64,000 nt of DNA from Blastococcus sp. CT_GayMR19 (lineage in GTDB: Bacteria > Actinomycetota > Actinomycetes > Mycobacteriales > Geodermatophilaceae), in assembly GCF_004570385.1 (NCBI RefSeq), contig NZ_SPQL01000008.1:162667-226666 (forward strand). The letters are read 5' to 3'. Positions 34,311 through 43,092 of the stretch are shown here, piece by piece (within the stretch, counting starts at the first letter, position 1; each line of letters begins with the position of its first letter). Position numbers and translations under genes: made by a program. Under the pieces are notes generated by a model. It saw only the letters and a list, made by a program, of their open reading frames with translations, searched no databases and was not told the DNA's origin.

Positions 34311-35204
34311 TCAGCCGGGTGGGGCGCCCGGCAGGGTGCCGAGGATCTCCAGGGCGGCGTGCAGGGTCGGGGGCACCACGCCGGGCTCCGCACCCGCAGC
34401 GGCCAGCCCCCGCGCATCCTGCTCGTAGCGGGCGACGATCCCGTCGGACAGCAGCGGCGGGACACCGGTGCCGGCCACCGTGTCCCGGGACATGCGCACC
34501 TCGACCTGCCTGCGGCCGGCGTGCCCGACGTGGGTGGTGACCAGCATCGTGGCGAAGTCGCGGGCCGAGTAGCGGTCCAGCGTCTCCTCGATCATGGCCA
34601 GCAGTGGCTCCACGACCCCGCGCTCCCGGGCGGCGAGCAGGGCCTCGACCCACAGCCCCTCCATGCCCTTGATGACGACGCTGCGCAGCATCTTCAACGC
34701 CGCGGCGGCACCGATCTCCTCCCCGACGACGGCGGCGTTGAGGCCGGCGCCGTTCAGCAGGTCCGCCGCCTCGGCGGCGTCCGGACCGGCGAGCGAGATC
34801 GGGATGCGCTGGGCGTCCAGCTGGATGCCCCCGCCGGTCATGACGCCGTCGACCACCCGGGCGCCCGGGAGCGAGGCGGCGACCTCCTGCTTGTCGCCGG
34901 GCGCGGTGGAGTTCAGGTCGACGTAGAGGACACCGTCGGCCGCGTGCGGCGCGAACCCCCGGGCCGCGGGAACCGCCGTCGCCGGCGTGACCAGGGAGAC
35001 GACGACGTCGCGATCGGCGAACTCCGCGAGGTCGTCGACGGGGGTCGCGCCGGCGGCGACGACCGCCTCGCGCACCGCCGCGCCCCGCGCCGGGTCGAGC
35101 AGCATCCGGTCGTGCACCGCGAGGTCCACCCCCGACGCGGCCAGCGCCCCGCCGATGATCCGGCCGGCCTCCCCGAAGCCGATCAGTCCCCAGCGCCGGC
35201 TCAT
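34311..35204 (-). CDS. NAD(P)-dependent oxidoreductase, 3-hydroxyisobutyrate dehydrogenase-like with DUF1932 C-terminus
   Basis: 297 aa. The N-terminal Rossmann fold begins GLIGFGEAGRIIGGAL, followed by VDLNSTAPGDKQ and DGVMTGGGIQL. The catalytic-Lys segment is AALKMLRSVVIKGMEG, and the C-terminal helical domain is of DUF1932 type. Members oxidise beta-hydroxy acids; together with the RraA-type gene that overlaps it by 4 bp, it may handle a branched or hydroxylated acid. It is the last gene of the TRAP operon. Confidence 0.82.
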   Translation of the reverse strand: MSRRWGLIGFGEAGRIIGGALAASGVDLAVHDRMLLDPARGAAVREAVVAAGATPVDDLAEFADRDVVVSLVTPATAVPAARGFAPHAADGVLYVDLNSTAPGDKQEVAASLPGARVVDGVMTGGGIQLDAQRIPISLAGPDAAEAADLLNGAGLNAAVVGEEIGAAAALKMLRSVVIKGMEGLWVEALLAARERGVVEPLLAMIEETLDRYSARDFATMLVTTHVGHAGRRQVEVRMSRDTVAGTGVPPLLSDGIVARYEQDARGLAAAGAEPGVVPPTLHAALEILGTLPGAPPG

Positions 35205-35884
35205 CGGGGTCCCTCCCCGACCACGTGCACCTCGGACAGCGCCCGCAGCACCCACGCCCGGTCGAACGTGCCCGCGGCGATCTGCGCGAACTGCTCCTCC
35301 TCGTCGCGCAGGCGTGCCTGCCCGACGGCCACCACCTCCGCCGCCCGCTCGTGCGGGAGGACGACGACGCCGTCGCCGTCCCCCACGACGACGTCGCCGG
35401 AGCGGACCACCGTGCCGCCGGCCTGCACCGGCCCGTGCACCTCACCGGGCCCGTCCTTGTAGGGGCCGAGGTGGTTGATGCCGAGCGCGAACACCGGGAT
35501 CGGTCCCGCCGCGAGGCCCTCGGCGTCCCGGACGGCACCGTCGACCACGAGCGCGGCCAGCCCGCAGGTGACGGCGTAGCGCCCCATGATCTCGCCGAGC
35601 AGCGCCCGCTCCTGGGACCCGCCCCCGTCGACCACGAGCACGTCCCCGGGCACGGCGAGGTCCAGGGCCCGGTGCACCACGAGGTTGTCCCCGGGCCGGG
35701 TGCGGACGGTCAGGGCCGGGCCGGCCACCCGGGGCCAGCGGCCACCGGGCACCCAGTGGACGCCACGGACGCCGCCCACCCGCTCCATGCTGTCGGACAG
35801 GATGCTGGTCGGCAGGTCCCGGCACTGCTCGAGCAGGGCCGGATCCGGTCGGGGGCCGGGCGGGTACAGCCGGCAGGTGCTCAT
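35201..35884 (-). CDS. RraA-like / HMG-CHA aldolase family protein
   Basis: 227 aa. Characteristic stretches are LPTSILSDSMERVGGVRGV, GDVLVVDGGGSQERALLGEI, GLAALVVDGAVRDAEGLA and GDVVVGDGDGVVVLP. The family includes class II 4-hydroxy-4-methyl-2-oxoglutarate / 4-carboxy-4-hydroxy-2-oxoadipate aldolases; the R-x-x-D residues in GAVRDAEG fit the divalent-metal and substrate site. In a catabolic operon, an aldolase or decarboxylase role is more likely than RNase E regulation. Its TGA overlaps the next gene's ATG; the MFS gene is 37 nt upstream. Confidence 0.82.
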   Translation of the reverse strand: MSTCRLYPPGPRPDPALLEQCRDLPTSILSDSMERVGGVRGVHWVPGGRWPRVAGPALTVRTRPGDNLVVHRALDLAVPGDVLVVDGGGSQERALLGEIMGRYAVTCGLAALVVDGAVRDAEGLAAGPIPVFALGINHLGPYKDGPGEVHGPVQAGGTVVRSGDVVVGDGDGVVVLPHERAAEVVAVGQARLRDEEEQFAQIAAGTFDRAWVLRALSEVHVVGEGPR

Positions 35885-35921
35885 GAAGGCCTTCTTCCTC
35901 GCGTCGGGGTGGAGGTACGGA

Positions 35922-37178
35922 TCAGGTGGGCGCCTGGATGCCGGCGCCCTGGACCGGGGGGCGACGCCACAGCCCGGCGATCGGGAGCCCGCGGGCGCGC
36001 CGCACCATCCGGCGGCTGACCCGGATGGTGACGGCGGCGAGCAGGCTCAGGACGGCGGCGGTCAGCCAGGCCGCGGTGTAGGAGAAGGTCTGGGCGACGA
36101 TCCCGAAGAACAGCGGTCCGGTCGCCGCACCGAGGGAGAGACCGGTCTGCACGAAGCCGGTGACCGAGGCTGCCGCGGCGCGGTTGTCCTTGATGACCGC
36201 GAAGTGGAACAGGCCCGTCCAGGCCCAGCCCATGACGTAGGCGAGGACCGAGCCCGCGACCACCATCGGCACCTCGCCGGTGGCCAGCAGCCCGTAGCCG
36301 ATCGCCCCGCCGGCGAGCAGGTTCGCGATGAAGAGGTAGCGGCTGCGCTCGGCGTGCCGGTCGGCCAGCAGGCCGAACCCGACCCGGCTGACGATGCCGA
36401 GGACGGAGCAGGCGGCGAACAGCAGACCCGCCGTCCCCGGCGCCACACCTGAGGACACCGCGGAGTCGACGAGGAAGACGCCGGTCGGCGTGGCGGCCGC
36501 CGAGCCGAGGAAACCGCCCAGCGTCAGCACGACCAGGCCACCGCGCGGCAGTCCTTTGTCGGGCTCCCCGGTCTCGGCCGCACGAGCCGGGCCGGGGGCG
36601 TCCCGCCTGCTGACCTGCGACCAGATCAGCAGCGCGACCGCCAGGGCCACCGCGGCGGCCACGGCCCAGCGCCAGCCGAACACCAGCGCGATGCCCGGCA
36701 CTGCCAGCCCGCCGAGCAGCGTCGCCGCCGGGATCGACGACTGCTTGATGCCGAACGCCACGCCCAGGCGCTGCTCGGTCACGAACTCCGAGATGCCGAG
36801 GTTGGCCGACGGCTGCGCCACCGCGTTGCCCAGGCCGCCGATGGCGAGGCCGGCCATCAGCCACACCGGCGACTGCGCGAGCATCACCGCGGTCAGCGAG
36901 AGGATCGACAGGACCGCGGCCAGCGCCGTCCCCTTCCGCGCCCCCAGCCGCTGCACCAGCCGGCCGCCCGGCCGCGCGCACAGCCCGGAGACCCCGAAGA
37001 GGGTCGCCGCCGCGAAGCCGAACAGGCCGAGGCCCACATCCAGGTCGGCCCGGATCTGCACGGCCAGGGCACCGGTCAGGAACGCGGGCAGGACGCCGAG
37101 CACAGAGACCGCGACGGCCTGCAGCGTGGCCCGGATCGTCGTCGACCGGGCCGTGCGCCCCGGCCGCGGATCAGGCAC
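35922..37178 (-). CDS. MFS transporter
   Basis: 418 aa with 12 predicted membrane segments. Segment 2-3 loop: ARPGGRLVQRLGARKGT. Other features are GVAFGIKQSSIPAATLLGG and FGLLADRHAERSRY. It is similar to the MFS at 33081-34304 and likely of the same subfamily. The GTG at 37178 overlaps the end of the dehydrogenase fusion by 8 bp. With the TRAP system upstream, the operon carries two different transporters, perhaps for substrate and product. Confidence 0.8.
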   Translation of the reverse strand: MPDPRPGRTARSTTIRATLQAVAVSVLGVLPAFLTGALAVQIRADLDVGLGLFGFAAATLFGVSGLCARPGGRLVQRLGARKGTALAAVLSILSLTAVMLAQSPVWLMAGLAIGGLGNAVAQPSANLGISEFVTEQRLGVAFGIKQSSIPAATLLGGLAVPGIALVFGWRWAVAAAVALAVALLIWSQVSRRDAPGPARAAETGEPDKGLPRGGLVVLTLGGFLGSAAATPTGVFLVDSAVSSGVAPGTAGLLFAACSVLGIVSRVGFGLLADRHAERSRYLFIANLLAGGAIGYGLLATGEVPMVVAGSVLAYVMGWAWTGLFHFAVIKDNRAAAASVTGFVQTGLSLGAATGPLFFGIVAQTFSYTAAWLTAAVLSLLAAVTIRVSRRMVRRARGLPIAGLWRRPPVQGAGIQAPT

Positions 37179-39378
37179 GGCCGGCGGTCTCCAGCGGCCG
37201 GCCCACCTGTCGGCCCAGCGCGACCAGGGCCCGGTGCGTCTCCCGGTCCAGCGGCACGCCCTCGGCCCGGCGCAGCGCCCGCTCGGCCGCCGAGCGCTGG
37301 CCCGGCGTCCGGACCGGCAGGTCCGCCTCCACCGGGTCGAGCGCCCGCAGCTCGGCCAGCATCCGCTGCGTCTCGGCCTGCATGCGCGCCGGGTCGCCGA
37401 GACGCGCCGGGTCGAGGACGACGACGAGGTGGCTGGTCCGCGGCGGACCGGTCGCCGCCCGGGCGGTGAGGTTGCCCACGCCCGGTCCCATGGGCCCACC
37501 CGCGAGCACGGCGGTGAGCAGCTCGACCAGCAGCGCCAGGCCGTAGCCCTTGTGGCTCGAGCGCTCGCGGTCGCTGCCCAGCGGGAGCAGCGCGCCCTTG
37601 CCGGGGTAGACGGCGCTCGGGTCGGTGGTCGGCTGTCCCTCTGGGGTCAGGCCCCACCCCAGCGGGATCGATTTGCCCAGCCGCAGCGCGATCTCGAACT
37701 TGCCGCCGGCGACCGCGGAGGTCGCCATGTCGAACACCATCGGCTCCTCCCCCGCCACCGGCATGCCGAGCGCCAGCGGGTTGGTGCCGAACCAGGGACG
37801 GGTGGCCCCGGTGGGCGCGACGACGGGCCCGGTGTTGGTGGCGGCCAGGCCGACCAGCCCGAGCTTCGCGGCGTCGTAGACGTAGGAGCCGCTCGCGCCG
37901 TGGTGGCTGCTGCCCCGCACGTTGACCCAGCCGACGCCGAATCGCCGCGCCCGCTCGACCGCCTCCCCGAGCGCCAGCGTGGTGACCGGGTGGCCGAGCA
38001 GGTCGTGCCCGTCGATCAGCGCGACGGCACCGCCGTCGGAGTGCACGGTCGCCTCGCCGTCCGCGGCGATGACCCCGGCGCCGATCAGCGTGACGTAGGC
38101 CGGCAGCCGGGCGATGCCGTGCGAGTCGATGCCGGACAGGTCGGCGTAGCCGAGCACCCGCGCGACGTCGCGGGCGTACGCGGGGCGGACGCCGACGGCT
38201 TCCAGCACGCCGACCGTCCACGACTCCAGGACGTCGGCCGGCACCCGGACCTCCGGCTCGTGCAGCACCTGCACCGCCTCGACCCCTGCGGGCTCGACCC
38301 GTGCGTCCTCGGCGTGCGCGCCCGACTCGAAGGCGGCGAGCACGGCGTCGGCGACCTCCGTCGTGGCGGCCGGCGCGACGCCCTCCGGGACGAGGTCGTA
38401 GGTCCACGGCCCCTGGTGCAGCACGGTGTGCGTGGCCGCCCGCAACCGGTCGCCCAGCGCGCGGGTCTCGTCGAAGTGCTGCAGCAGCGCGACCAGTGCG
38501 AGGAACCCGCCGAGGGGGTCCACCCGGCCGAGGCCCGCCCGGCGGGGCGCCGAGCCGTGGGCCGGCTCGAACAACCCCTGGCATCGCCCCTGCACCGGCG
38601 GGCCGGGGTGGATCGACGCCGAGCCGCAGAGCGCCGGCGACCCCGCGCGGCCGGCGGCGAGGTCGCTGAGGATGTCGCCGAGCAGCCCCTCGGTGACGAT
38701 CACCGCCGGAACCTCGGCTCCCGAGCCGAGTTCGAAGGCGGCGCGGTCGACGTAGCGGTGCTCGACCGGCACGCCCCGTGCGCGTGCGACCGCCTCGGCG
38801 GTCTGCCGCCACAGCCGTCCGGTCGCGTAGAGGTTGGCCTTGTCGACCGACACCAGCCCGCCGCCACCAGAGCCGGGAGGGCGCTGCTGCAGACGGTCGA
38901 CGCCCAGCTCGACCACCTCGGCGATGCGCTCCGGCGTCAGCCGCAGCACGTCGACCGCCTCCCCGCCGTCCTGGGAGTACGTGCGGTCGGCCGGCCCGGT
39001 GCCGTAGGAGCCGCCGATCAGGTTGCGGACCACGGTGAGGTCGCTGTGCTCGTCGACCGGGATGTCGCGCACCGAGATGCGCAGGTCGTAGCGCGCCCGG
39101 AGCCGGTGCAGCGCCACCTCGGGCCGCGGGCAGACCTCCGGCGGCACCGTGGGGTCCTCGCCCACCGCGCCGAGCAGGATCGCGTCCGCGTCGTCGCAGG
39201 CGGCGAGCGTCTCCTCCGGAAGGACCCCTCCGGTCGCGGCGGCAGCTCGCGCACCCACCGGCCAGGGCCCGGTCACCTCGAGCAGCCCCCGGTCGGCCAG
39301 CCCGCGGAGGAGCCGCGACGGGCCCTCGAGAACCTCCTCCCCGACGCCGTCGCCGGGGAGGAGCGCGATCCGGATCAC
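37171..39378 (-). CDS. Fusion: isopropylmalate/tartrate-type dehydrogenase + LDH2-type malate/lactate dehydrogenase
   Basis: 735 aa in one frame. Residues ~1-365 are a beta-decarboxylating dehydrogenase of the IPMDH / tartrate dehydrogenase family: IALLPGDGVGEEVLEG, SVDKANLYATGRLWR, VTEGLLGDILSDLAAG, FEPAHGSAP. After a ~20-residue linker, residues ~385-735 are an LDH2-family NAD(P)-dependent 2-hydroxyacid dehydrogenase: YADLSGIDSHGIARLPAYV with its catalytic His near residue 418, SSHHGASGSYVYDAAK, and GTNPLALGMPV. No stop separates them. The two are normally separate proteins; the fusion suggests successive oxidation of one hydroxy acid. The GTG overlaps the DUF6282 stop by 4 bp. Confidence 0.8.
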   Translation of the reverse strand: MIRIALLPGDGVGEEVLEGPSRLLRGLADRGLLEVTGPWPVGARAAAATGGVLPEETLAACDDADAILLGAVGEDPTVPPEVCPRPEVALHRLRARYDLRISVRDIPVDEHSDLTVVRNLIGGSYGTGPADRTYSQDGGEAVDVLRLTPERIAEVVELGVDRLQQRPPGSGGGGLVSVDKANLYATGRLWRQTAEAVARARGVPVEHRYVDRAAFELGSGAEVPAVIVTEGLLGDILSDLAAGRAGSPALCGSASIHPGPPVQGRCQGLFEPAHGSAPRRAGLGRVDPLGGFLALVALLQHFDETRALGDRLRAATHTVLHQGPWTYDLVPEGVAPAATTEVADAVLAAFESGAHAEDARVEPAGVEAVQVLHEPEVRVPADVLESWTVGVLEAVGVRPAYARDVARVLGYADLSGIDSHGIARLPAYVTLIGAGVIAADGEATVHSDGGAVALIDGHDLLGHPVTTLALGEAVERARRFGVGWVNVRGSSHHGASGSYVYDAAKLGLVGLAATNTGPVVAPTGATRPWFGTNPLALGMPVAGEEPMVFDMATSAVAGGKFEIALRLGKSIPLGWGLTPEGQPTTDPSAVYPGKGALLPLGSDRERSSHKGYGLALLVELLTAVLAGGPMGPGVGNLTARAATGPPRTSHLVVVLDPARLGDPARMQAETQRMLAELRALDPVEADLPVRTPGQRSAAERALRRAEGVPLDRETHRALVALGRQVGRPLETAGRA

Positions 39379-40214
39379 CGCTGCACCAGCCGCCGGCCGA
39401 CGGTGGTCATGATCAGCTCGGTGTCGGACTCCCCCACACACCGTTCGAGGTCGGCCAGCCAGCCGGGGAGGGCCTGTTCCATCGTCGGGTAGTGGGCGTG
39501 CCCGAGATCGCCCCCGAAGGCCAGCATGTCGTGGGGGTAGACGTCCCCGAGCGTCGTCGACGGCGGACCGTCCGTGGTCAGGATGTCGGGCAGGATGCCG
39601 AGCTCGAGCACCACGCCGAGCTGGGCGAACTCCGGCGCGGCGGCGTCGTCCCACTGCAGGAACGGCATCCGGGGGTGGTTGAGCAGCATCCGCGTCACGC
39701 CGGCCGCCGTCGCCGCGCGGAACAGCACCAGCGACTGCGCGCAGGTCAGGTGACCCGAGGCCAGGACCAGGTCGTGCGCGGCGACGACGTCGAGGACGTC
39801 CTGCCACGCGGGGAGGAGCGCGCCGGCGTCGTCGAGCACGTCCACCTGCCGGAACGCCAGCCCCTTGTGCACCGACAGCTCCGGGTTGGCGGCCGACGCG
39901 ATGTGGGCGGGTGCCGAGACCGTCGGCATCCACACCACCCGCCCGCCGAGACGCGCGGCCACCTCGACGGCGTCGGGGTTCGCGCCCCCCACGGGCGAGT
40001 TGAGCACGATCCCGCCGGCGACCGTGACGCCGGCGGCCGCGCTCCGCTGCCCCGCGAGCACCGCGCGCTCGACCGTCGAGCCCTCGTGCGCCTTGAGCAC
40101 CGCGAAGTCGACGCCGACCGACCCGTGTGCGCCCAGCACCTCGTGGTCGAAGCCGTGCCGCTCCACCAGGCTGGGCGCGCCGTGGACGTGCAGGTCGGCG
40201 ACTCCCGAGATCAC
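39375..40214 (-). CDS. DUF6282 family protein (amidohydrolase-like)
   Basis: 279 aa. It begins with VADLHVHGAPS, whose H-x-H (H9, H11) is a metal motif of amidohydrolase / PHP-like barrels. Further candidates are LKAHEGSTVE, SGHLTCAQ, LNHPRMPF and FGGDLGHA. It is probably a cytosolic metal-dependent hydrolase, perhaps acting on a lactone or amide of the transported acid (inference). It lies between the TRAP permease (30 nt) and the dehydrogenase fusion (4-bp GTGA overlap). Confidence 0.78.
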   Translation of the reverse strand: MISGVADLHVHGAPSLVERHGFDHEVLGAHGSVGVDFAVLKAHEGSTVERAVLAGQRSAAAGVTVAGGIVLNSPVGGANPDAVEVAARLGGRVVWMPTVSAPAHIASAANPELSVHKGLAFRQVDVLDDAGALLPAWQDVLDVVAAHDLVLASGHLTCAQSLVLFRAATAAGVTRMLLNHPRMPFLQWDDAAAPEFAQLGVVLELGILPDILTTDGPPSTTLGDVYPHDMLAFGGDLGHAHYPTMEQALPGWLADLERCVGESDTELIMTTVGRRLVQR

Positions 40215-40244
40215 GACCTCGCCCGCTGCGGTCCGGCCGCCACG

Positions 40245-42494
40245 TCAGCGGCCCTGGTTCCGGTCGGTCGGCGAGGAGTCCTCGGCGGCGGTGCTGGCCG
40301 CGCCGGTCGTGGGGGTGGTCGCGGTGGGCGTGGTCGCGGTGGGCGTGGTCACGGCAGCGGTGTCCGCTGCCGGTTCCCCGTCCGGCGCCGACCCGTTCCC
40401 CCCCGATCCCTTCTTGAGTCCGATCAGGTGCACGACGACACCGGCGGCCAGGAAGGCGGCACCGATCCCGATCCAGAGCGGCTCCATCACCAGCAACGCG
40501 ACCGCCGCGGCCAGGAACAGCACCCGCTCCGGGATCTTCGCGGGACCGAGCAGCCACGACCCGGTGACCACGGCCAGCGCGCTGACGGCGAAGACCGAGG
40601 TGACGAAGGCGATCAGGACGGTGGTCACGCCGCCCTCGAAGAGCAGGCCCACGCCGTTCTCCGACAGCACGAAGATGAAGGGCACCAGGAAGGCCGGGAG
40701 CGTGTACTTCCACGTCAGCCACATCGTCTTCACCGGTTTGCCGCCGGTGATGGCCGCGGCCGCGAACGGGGACAGCGCCGTCGGCGGCGAGACCTCGCTG
40801 AGGACGGCGTAGTAGAAGATGAACATCGCCGAGGCGAACGGCTCGACGCCGACCTGCTGCAGCGCCGGCGAGATGACGACGAACGAGATGATGAAGCTCG
40901 CCGTCACCGGGACCGCGAGCCCGAGCAGCACGACCACCGCGGCCGACAGGACCGCCGTGAAGACGAGGCTGCCGCCGGCGAGGTCGACGATGATGCCGGC
41001 CAGCCGCAGCGCCAGCCCGGTCAGGGTCATGACGCCGACGATGATGCCGGCGACGGCCATCACCGGGATGACCGAGAGCGCGCCGATGGCGCCCTCCCGG
41101 AGCGCGTGGAGCGCCCGCTTCGGGGTGATCCACTGGCGGCGGTCGAGGAAGCTCAGCAGGAACGCCAGCGCGGTGGCGTAGACGACGGCGCGGAACGGCG
41201 TGTAGCCGAGCACCATGAAGAAGACGATCGCCGCCAGCGAGCTGAAGTGGTACCCGAAGCGGAAGAGCAGCTTCCAGGGCGACTGGGTCTCCAGCTCGAC
41301 GGTGTGGGTCTTGTGCCGGCGAGCGTCCATCTCGATCGCCAGGATGATCCCGAGGTAGTACAGGATCGTCGGGATCGTCGCCCAGACGAGGACCTCCAGG
41401 TAGGACACCTGGAGGAGCTCGGCGATGAGGAAGGCGGCCGCACCCAGCGTCGGGGGCGACAGGATCGCGCCGATGCCGGCGGCGGCCAGCACACCGCCGC
41501 CGTGCTCGGCCGGGTAGCCGGCCTTCTTCAGCAGCGGCCAGGCGATGCCACCGAGGGTGACGGTGGTCGCGACACCCGAGCCGGAGACGGTGCCGAGGAG
41601 GAACCCGGACAGGGTCACGGTCCGGCCCGGGCCGGCCGGCGACTGTCCGAACGCCGCGAAGGACAGGTCGATGAAGAACCGGGTCGCGCCGGACGCGGCG
41701 AGCACCGCGCCGTAGATCGTGAACAGGATGATGTAGGTGGCCGCCACGTCCAGCGGGGTGCCGAAGATGCCCTGCGTGCCCATGACGTTGTGCCCGATGA
41801 GCCGGGGCACGCCGAAGTCCGACGTCGTGAAGGGACGGGGCAGGCTCGAGCCGAAGTAGGCCGTGATCATGAAGCCGACGACGACGATGGGGACCAGGAT
41901 CCCGACCGTCCGGCGCGCGGCCTCCAGGCACAGGAGCACCAGGCCGATGCCGATGATGAGGTCGAGGTCGGTCGGGACGACGGCCCGCCGGAAGAACGCC
42001 TGCCAGTCCGAGACGATGTAGACCGCCGGGACCAGCGACACGAGGGCGAGCGCCCAGTCCAGGACGTTGGGGTGGTCCGCGCCGCCCGCCGCCTTCGACT
42101 TCTCCGAGCGTCCCCAGCCGCGATAGGTGAGGAACGTCAGGAACAGACCCACGCTCAGGAAGCTCGGCAGGTACACCTGGCGCGGCATCGGGTTGAACAC
42201 CCAGTACAGGGCGTACAGCGACAACCCGATGCCGAAGACCGCCGTGATCATGTACGGGATGCCCGACAGCACGCGCGCCGGCTTCTCCGCCTCGAACTCG
42301 GCGAGCAGTGCCTCCTCGTCGATCGCCGAGGCGTCGTCGAGCTTGGGGGCGTTCGGCGACTTGTCGAGGGTGGCGACGTCCACGATGCCCCCGGGGCGGT
42401 GGCCGGCGGAGTGGGCGAGGTGGTGCTGCCGGGCGTCGACCTCCTGCTGCTCGTCCTCGGGAGTTGACGCCCGCCTGAGACCTGGCAGCTTCAT
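40245..42494 (-). CDS. TRAP transporter fused permease (TAXI type)
   Basis: 749 aa. After a polar N-terminus (~75 residues) come many membrane segments. The DctM-like core contains TLSGFLLGTVSGSGVATTVTLG and AAAGIGAILSPPTLGAAAF, the usual substrate-site loops, with a second repeat VLGLAVPVTASFIIS...FYYAVLSEVSPPTALSPFAA. It moves a carboxylate inward with sodium together with the TAXI-type binding protein at 43093-44112. The C-terminal tail is Thr/Pro/Ala-rich and encoded by a short tandem repeat. The ATG overlaps the DUF1850 stop by 4 bp. Confidence 0.87.
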   Translation of the reverse strand: MKLPGLRRASTPEDEQQEVDARQHHLAHSAGHRPGGIVDVATLDKSPNAPKLDDASAIDEEALLAEFEAEKPARVLSGIPYMITAVFGIGLSLYALYWVFNPMPRQVYLPSFLSVGLFLTFLTYRGWGRSEKSKAAGGADHPNVLDWALALVSLVPAVYIVSDWQAFFRRAVVPTDLDLIIGIGLVLLCLEAARRTVGILVPIVVVGFMITAYFGSSLPRPFTTSDFGVPRLIGHNVMGTQGIFGTPLDVAATYIILFTIYGAVLAASGATRFFIDLSFAAFGQSPAGPGRTVTLSGFLLGTVSGSGVATTVTLGGIAWPLLKKAGYPAEHGGGVLAAAGIGAILSPPTLGAAAFLIAELLQVSYLEVLVWATIPTILYYLGIILAIEMDARRHKTHTVELETQSPWKLLFRFGYHFSSLAAIVFFMVLGYTPFRAVVYATALAFLLSFLDRRQWITPKRALHALREGAIGALSVIPVMAVAGIIVGVMTLTGLALRLAGIIVDLAGGSLVFTAVLSAAVVVLLGLAVPVTASFIISFVVISPALQQVGVEPFASAMFIFYYAVLSEVSPPTALSPFAAAAITGGKPVKTMWLTWKYTLPAFLVPFIFVLSENGVGLLFEGGVTTVLIAFVTSVFAVSALAVVTGSWLLGPAKIPERVLFLAAAVALLVMEPLWIGIGAAFLAAGVVVHLIGLKKGSGGNGSAPDGEPAADTAAVTTPTATTPTATTPTTGAASTAAEDSSPTDRNQGR
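40315..40350. repeat. 15-bp tandem repeat in the TRAP permease C-terminal tail
   Basis: The unit GTGGTCGCGGTGGGC (plus strand) occurs about 2.4 times in a row and codes the tail (T-T-P-T-A) units. A likely slippage-prone, length-variable segment outside the membrane domain. Confidence 0.6.
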
Positions 42495-43072
42495 TTCGTC
42501 TCCTCGATTTCCAGCAGCACGGTCGGGTTGTCACTGACGACGCGTTTCCAGACAGGTACGGGTGGCGAGCCGGGCACCCAGAGCGTCCGCTCGCCGAGAT
42601 CGGTGGCAGCGATGTTCAGGTCGTCGAAGACAGCGGGCCGCTCCGGGTCGGGGGCTGCCACGTAGGCCCGGCGGTCCCCGTCCGGGGCCGGGCGGGGTGC
42701 GCCCGGGACGGCGTAGTACTCCTCCAGCACCGCCGTCTGGTCGGCGGCGATCTCCACCAGTTCGAACCGGCCGTCCGGGTCCACCCGGTAGCGCTCCTCG
42801 GCGAGCGTTCCGTAGACGCTGTTGCGGTAGCTGACGGCGAACCGGTCACCGCGTAGCGGTACCCGCGCGATGAGCTGGCCGTCCGCTGCGCGCACGGTCA
42901 CAGATTGCTCCCCGTTCCCGCTGGCGGCGACCGCTGATGCGAGGCCCGCGACGACCGTCGTGAGGACGAGCAGGACGACCAGCTGGAGCAGTCGGCCCGA
43001 CGGCCGGCCCCTGCCCTCCGTGCTGCCGGGACCGGAGCGAACTCCGGCGCCCGGCAGCACGGCGACGTCCAC
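42491..43072 (-). CDS. DUF1850 domain protein (TRAP accessory)
   Basis: 193 aa. One N-terminal membrane segment (LLQLVVLLVLTTVVAGLASA, residues ~29-48) is followed by an extracytoplasmic DUF1850 domain: VPLRGDRFAVSYRNSVYGT, then the LVEIAADQTAVLEEYYAVPG segment. DUF1850 genes typically sit between the TAXI binding protein and the fused TRAP permease, as here, but their role in the transporter is unknown. GTG start; overlaps the permease gene by 4 bp. Confidence 0.8.
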   Translation of the reverse strand: MDVAVLPGAGVRSGPGSTEGRGRPSGRLLQLVVLLVLTTVVAGLASAVAASGNGEQSVTVRAADGQLIARVPLRGDRFAVSYRNSVYGTLAEERYRVDPDGRFELVEIAADQTAVLEEYYAVPGAPRPAPDGDRRAYVAAPDPERPAVFDDLNIAATDLGERTLWVPGSPPVPVWKRVVSDNPTVLLEIEETK

Positions 43073-43092
43073 GGACCTTCGGACCGGCCGGC

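Noticed and set aside
40315..40350. A CRISPR-like or regulatory repeat
   Set aside because: It is a simple 15-bp in-frame tandem repeat coding the Thr/Pro/Ala tail of the TRAP permease, without spacers.
37171..42534. A 1787-codon open frame on the minus strand
   Set aside because: Only 37171-39378 shows protein-family motifs. The rest runs across the DUF6282 and TRAP permease genes in another frame and is an artefact of the near absence of stop codons in very GC-rich DNA.
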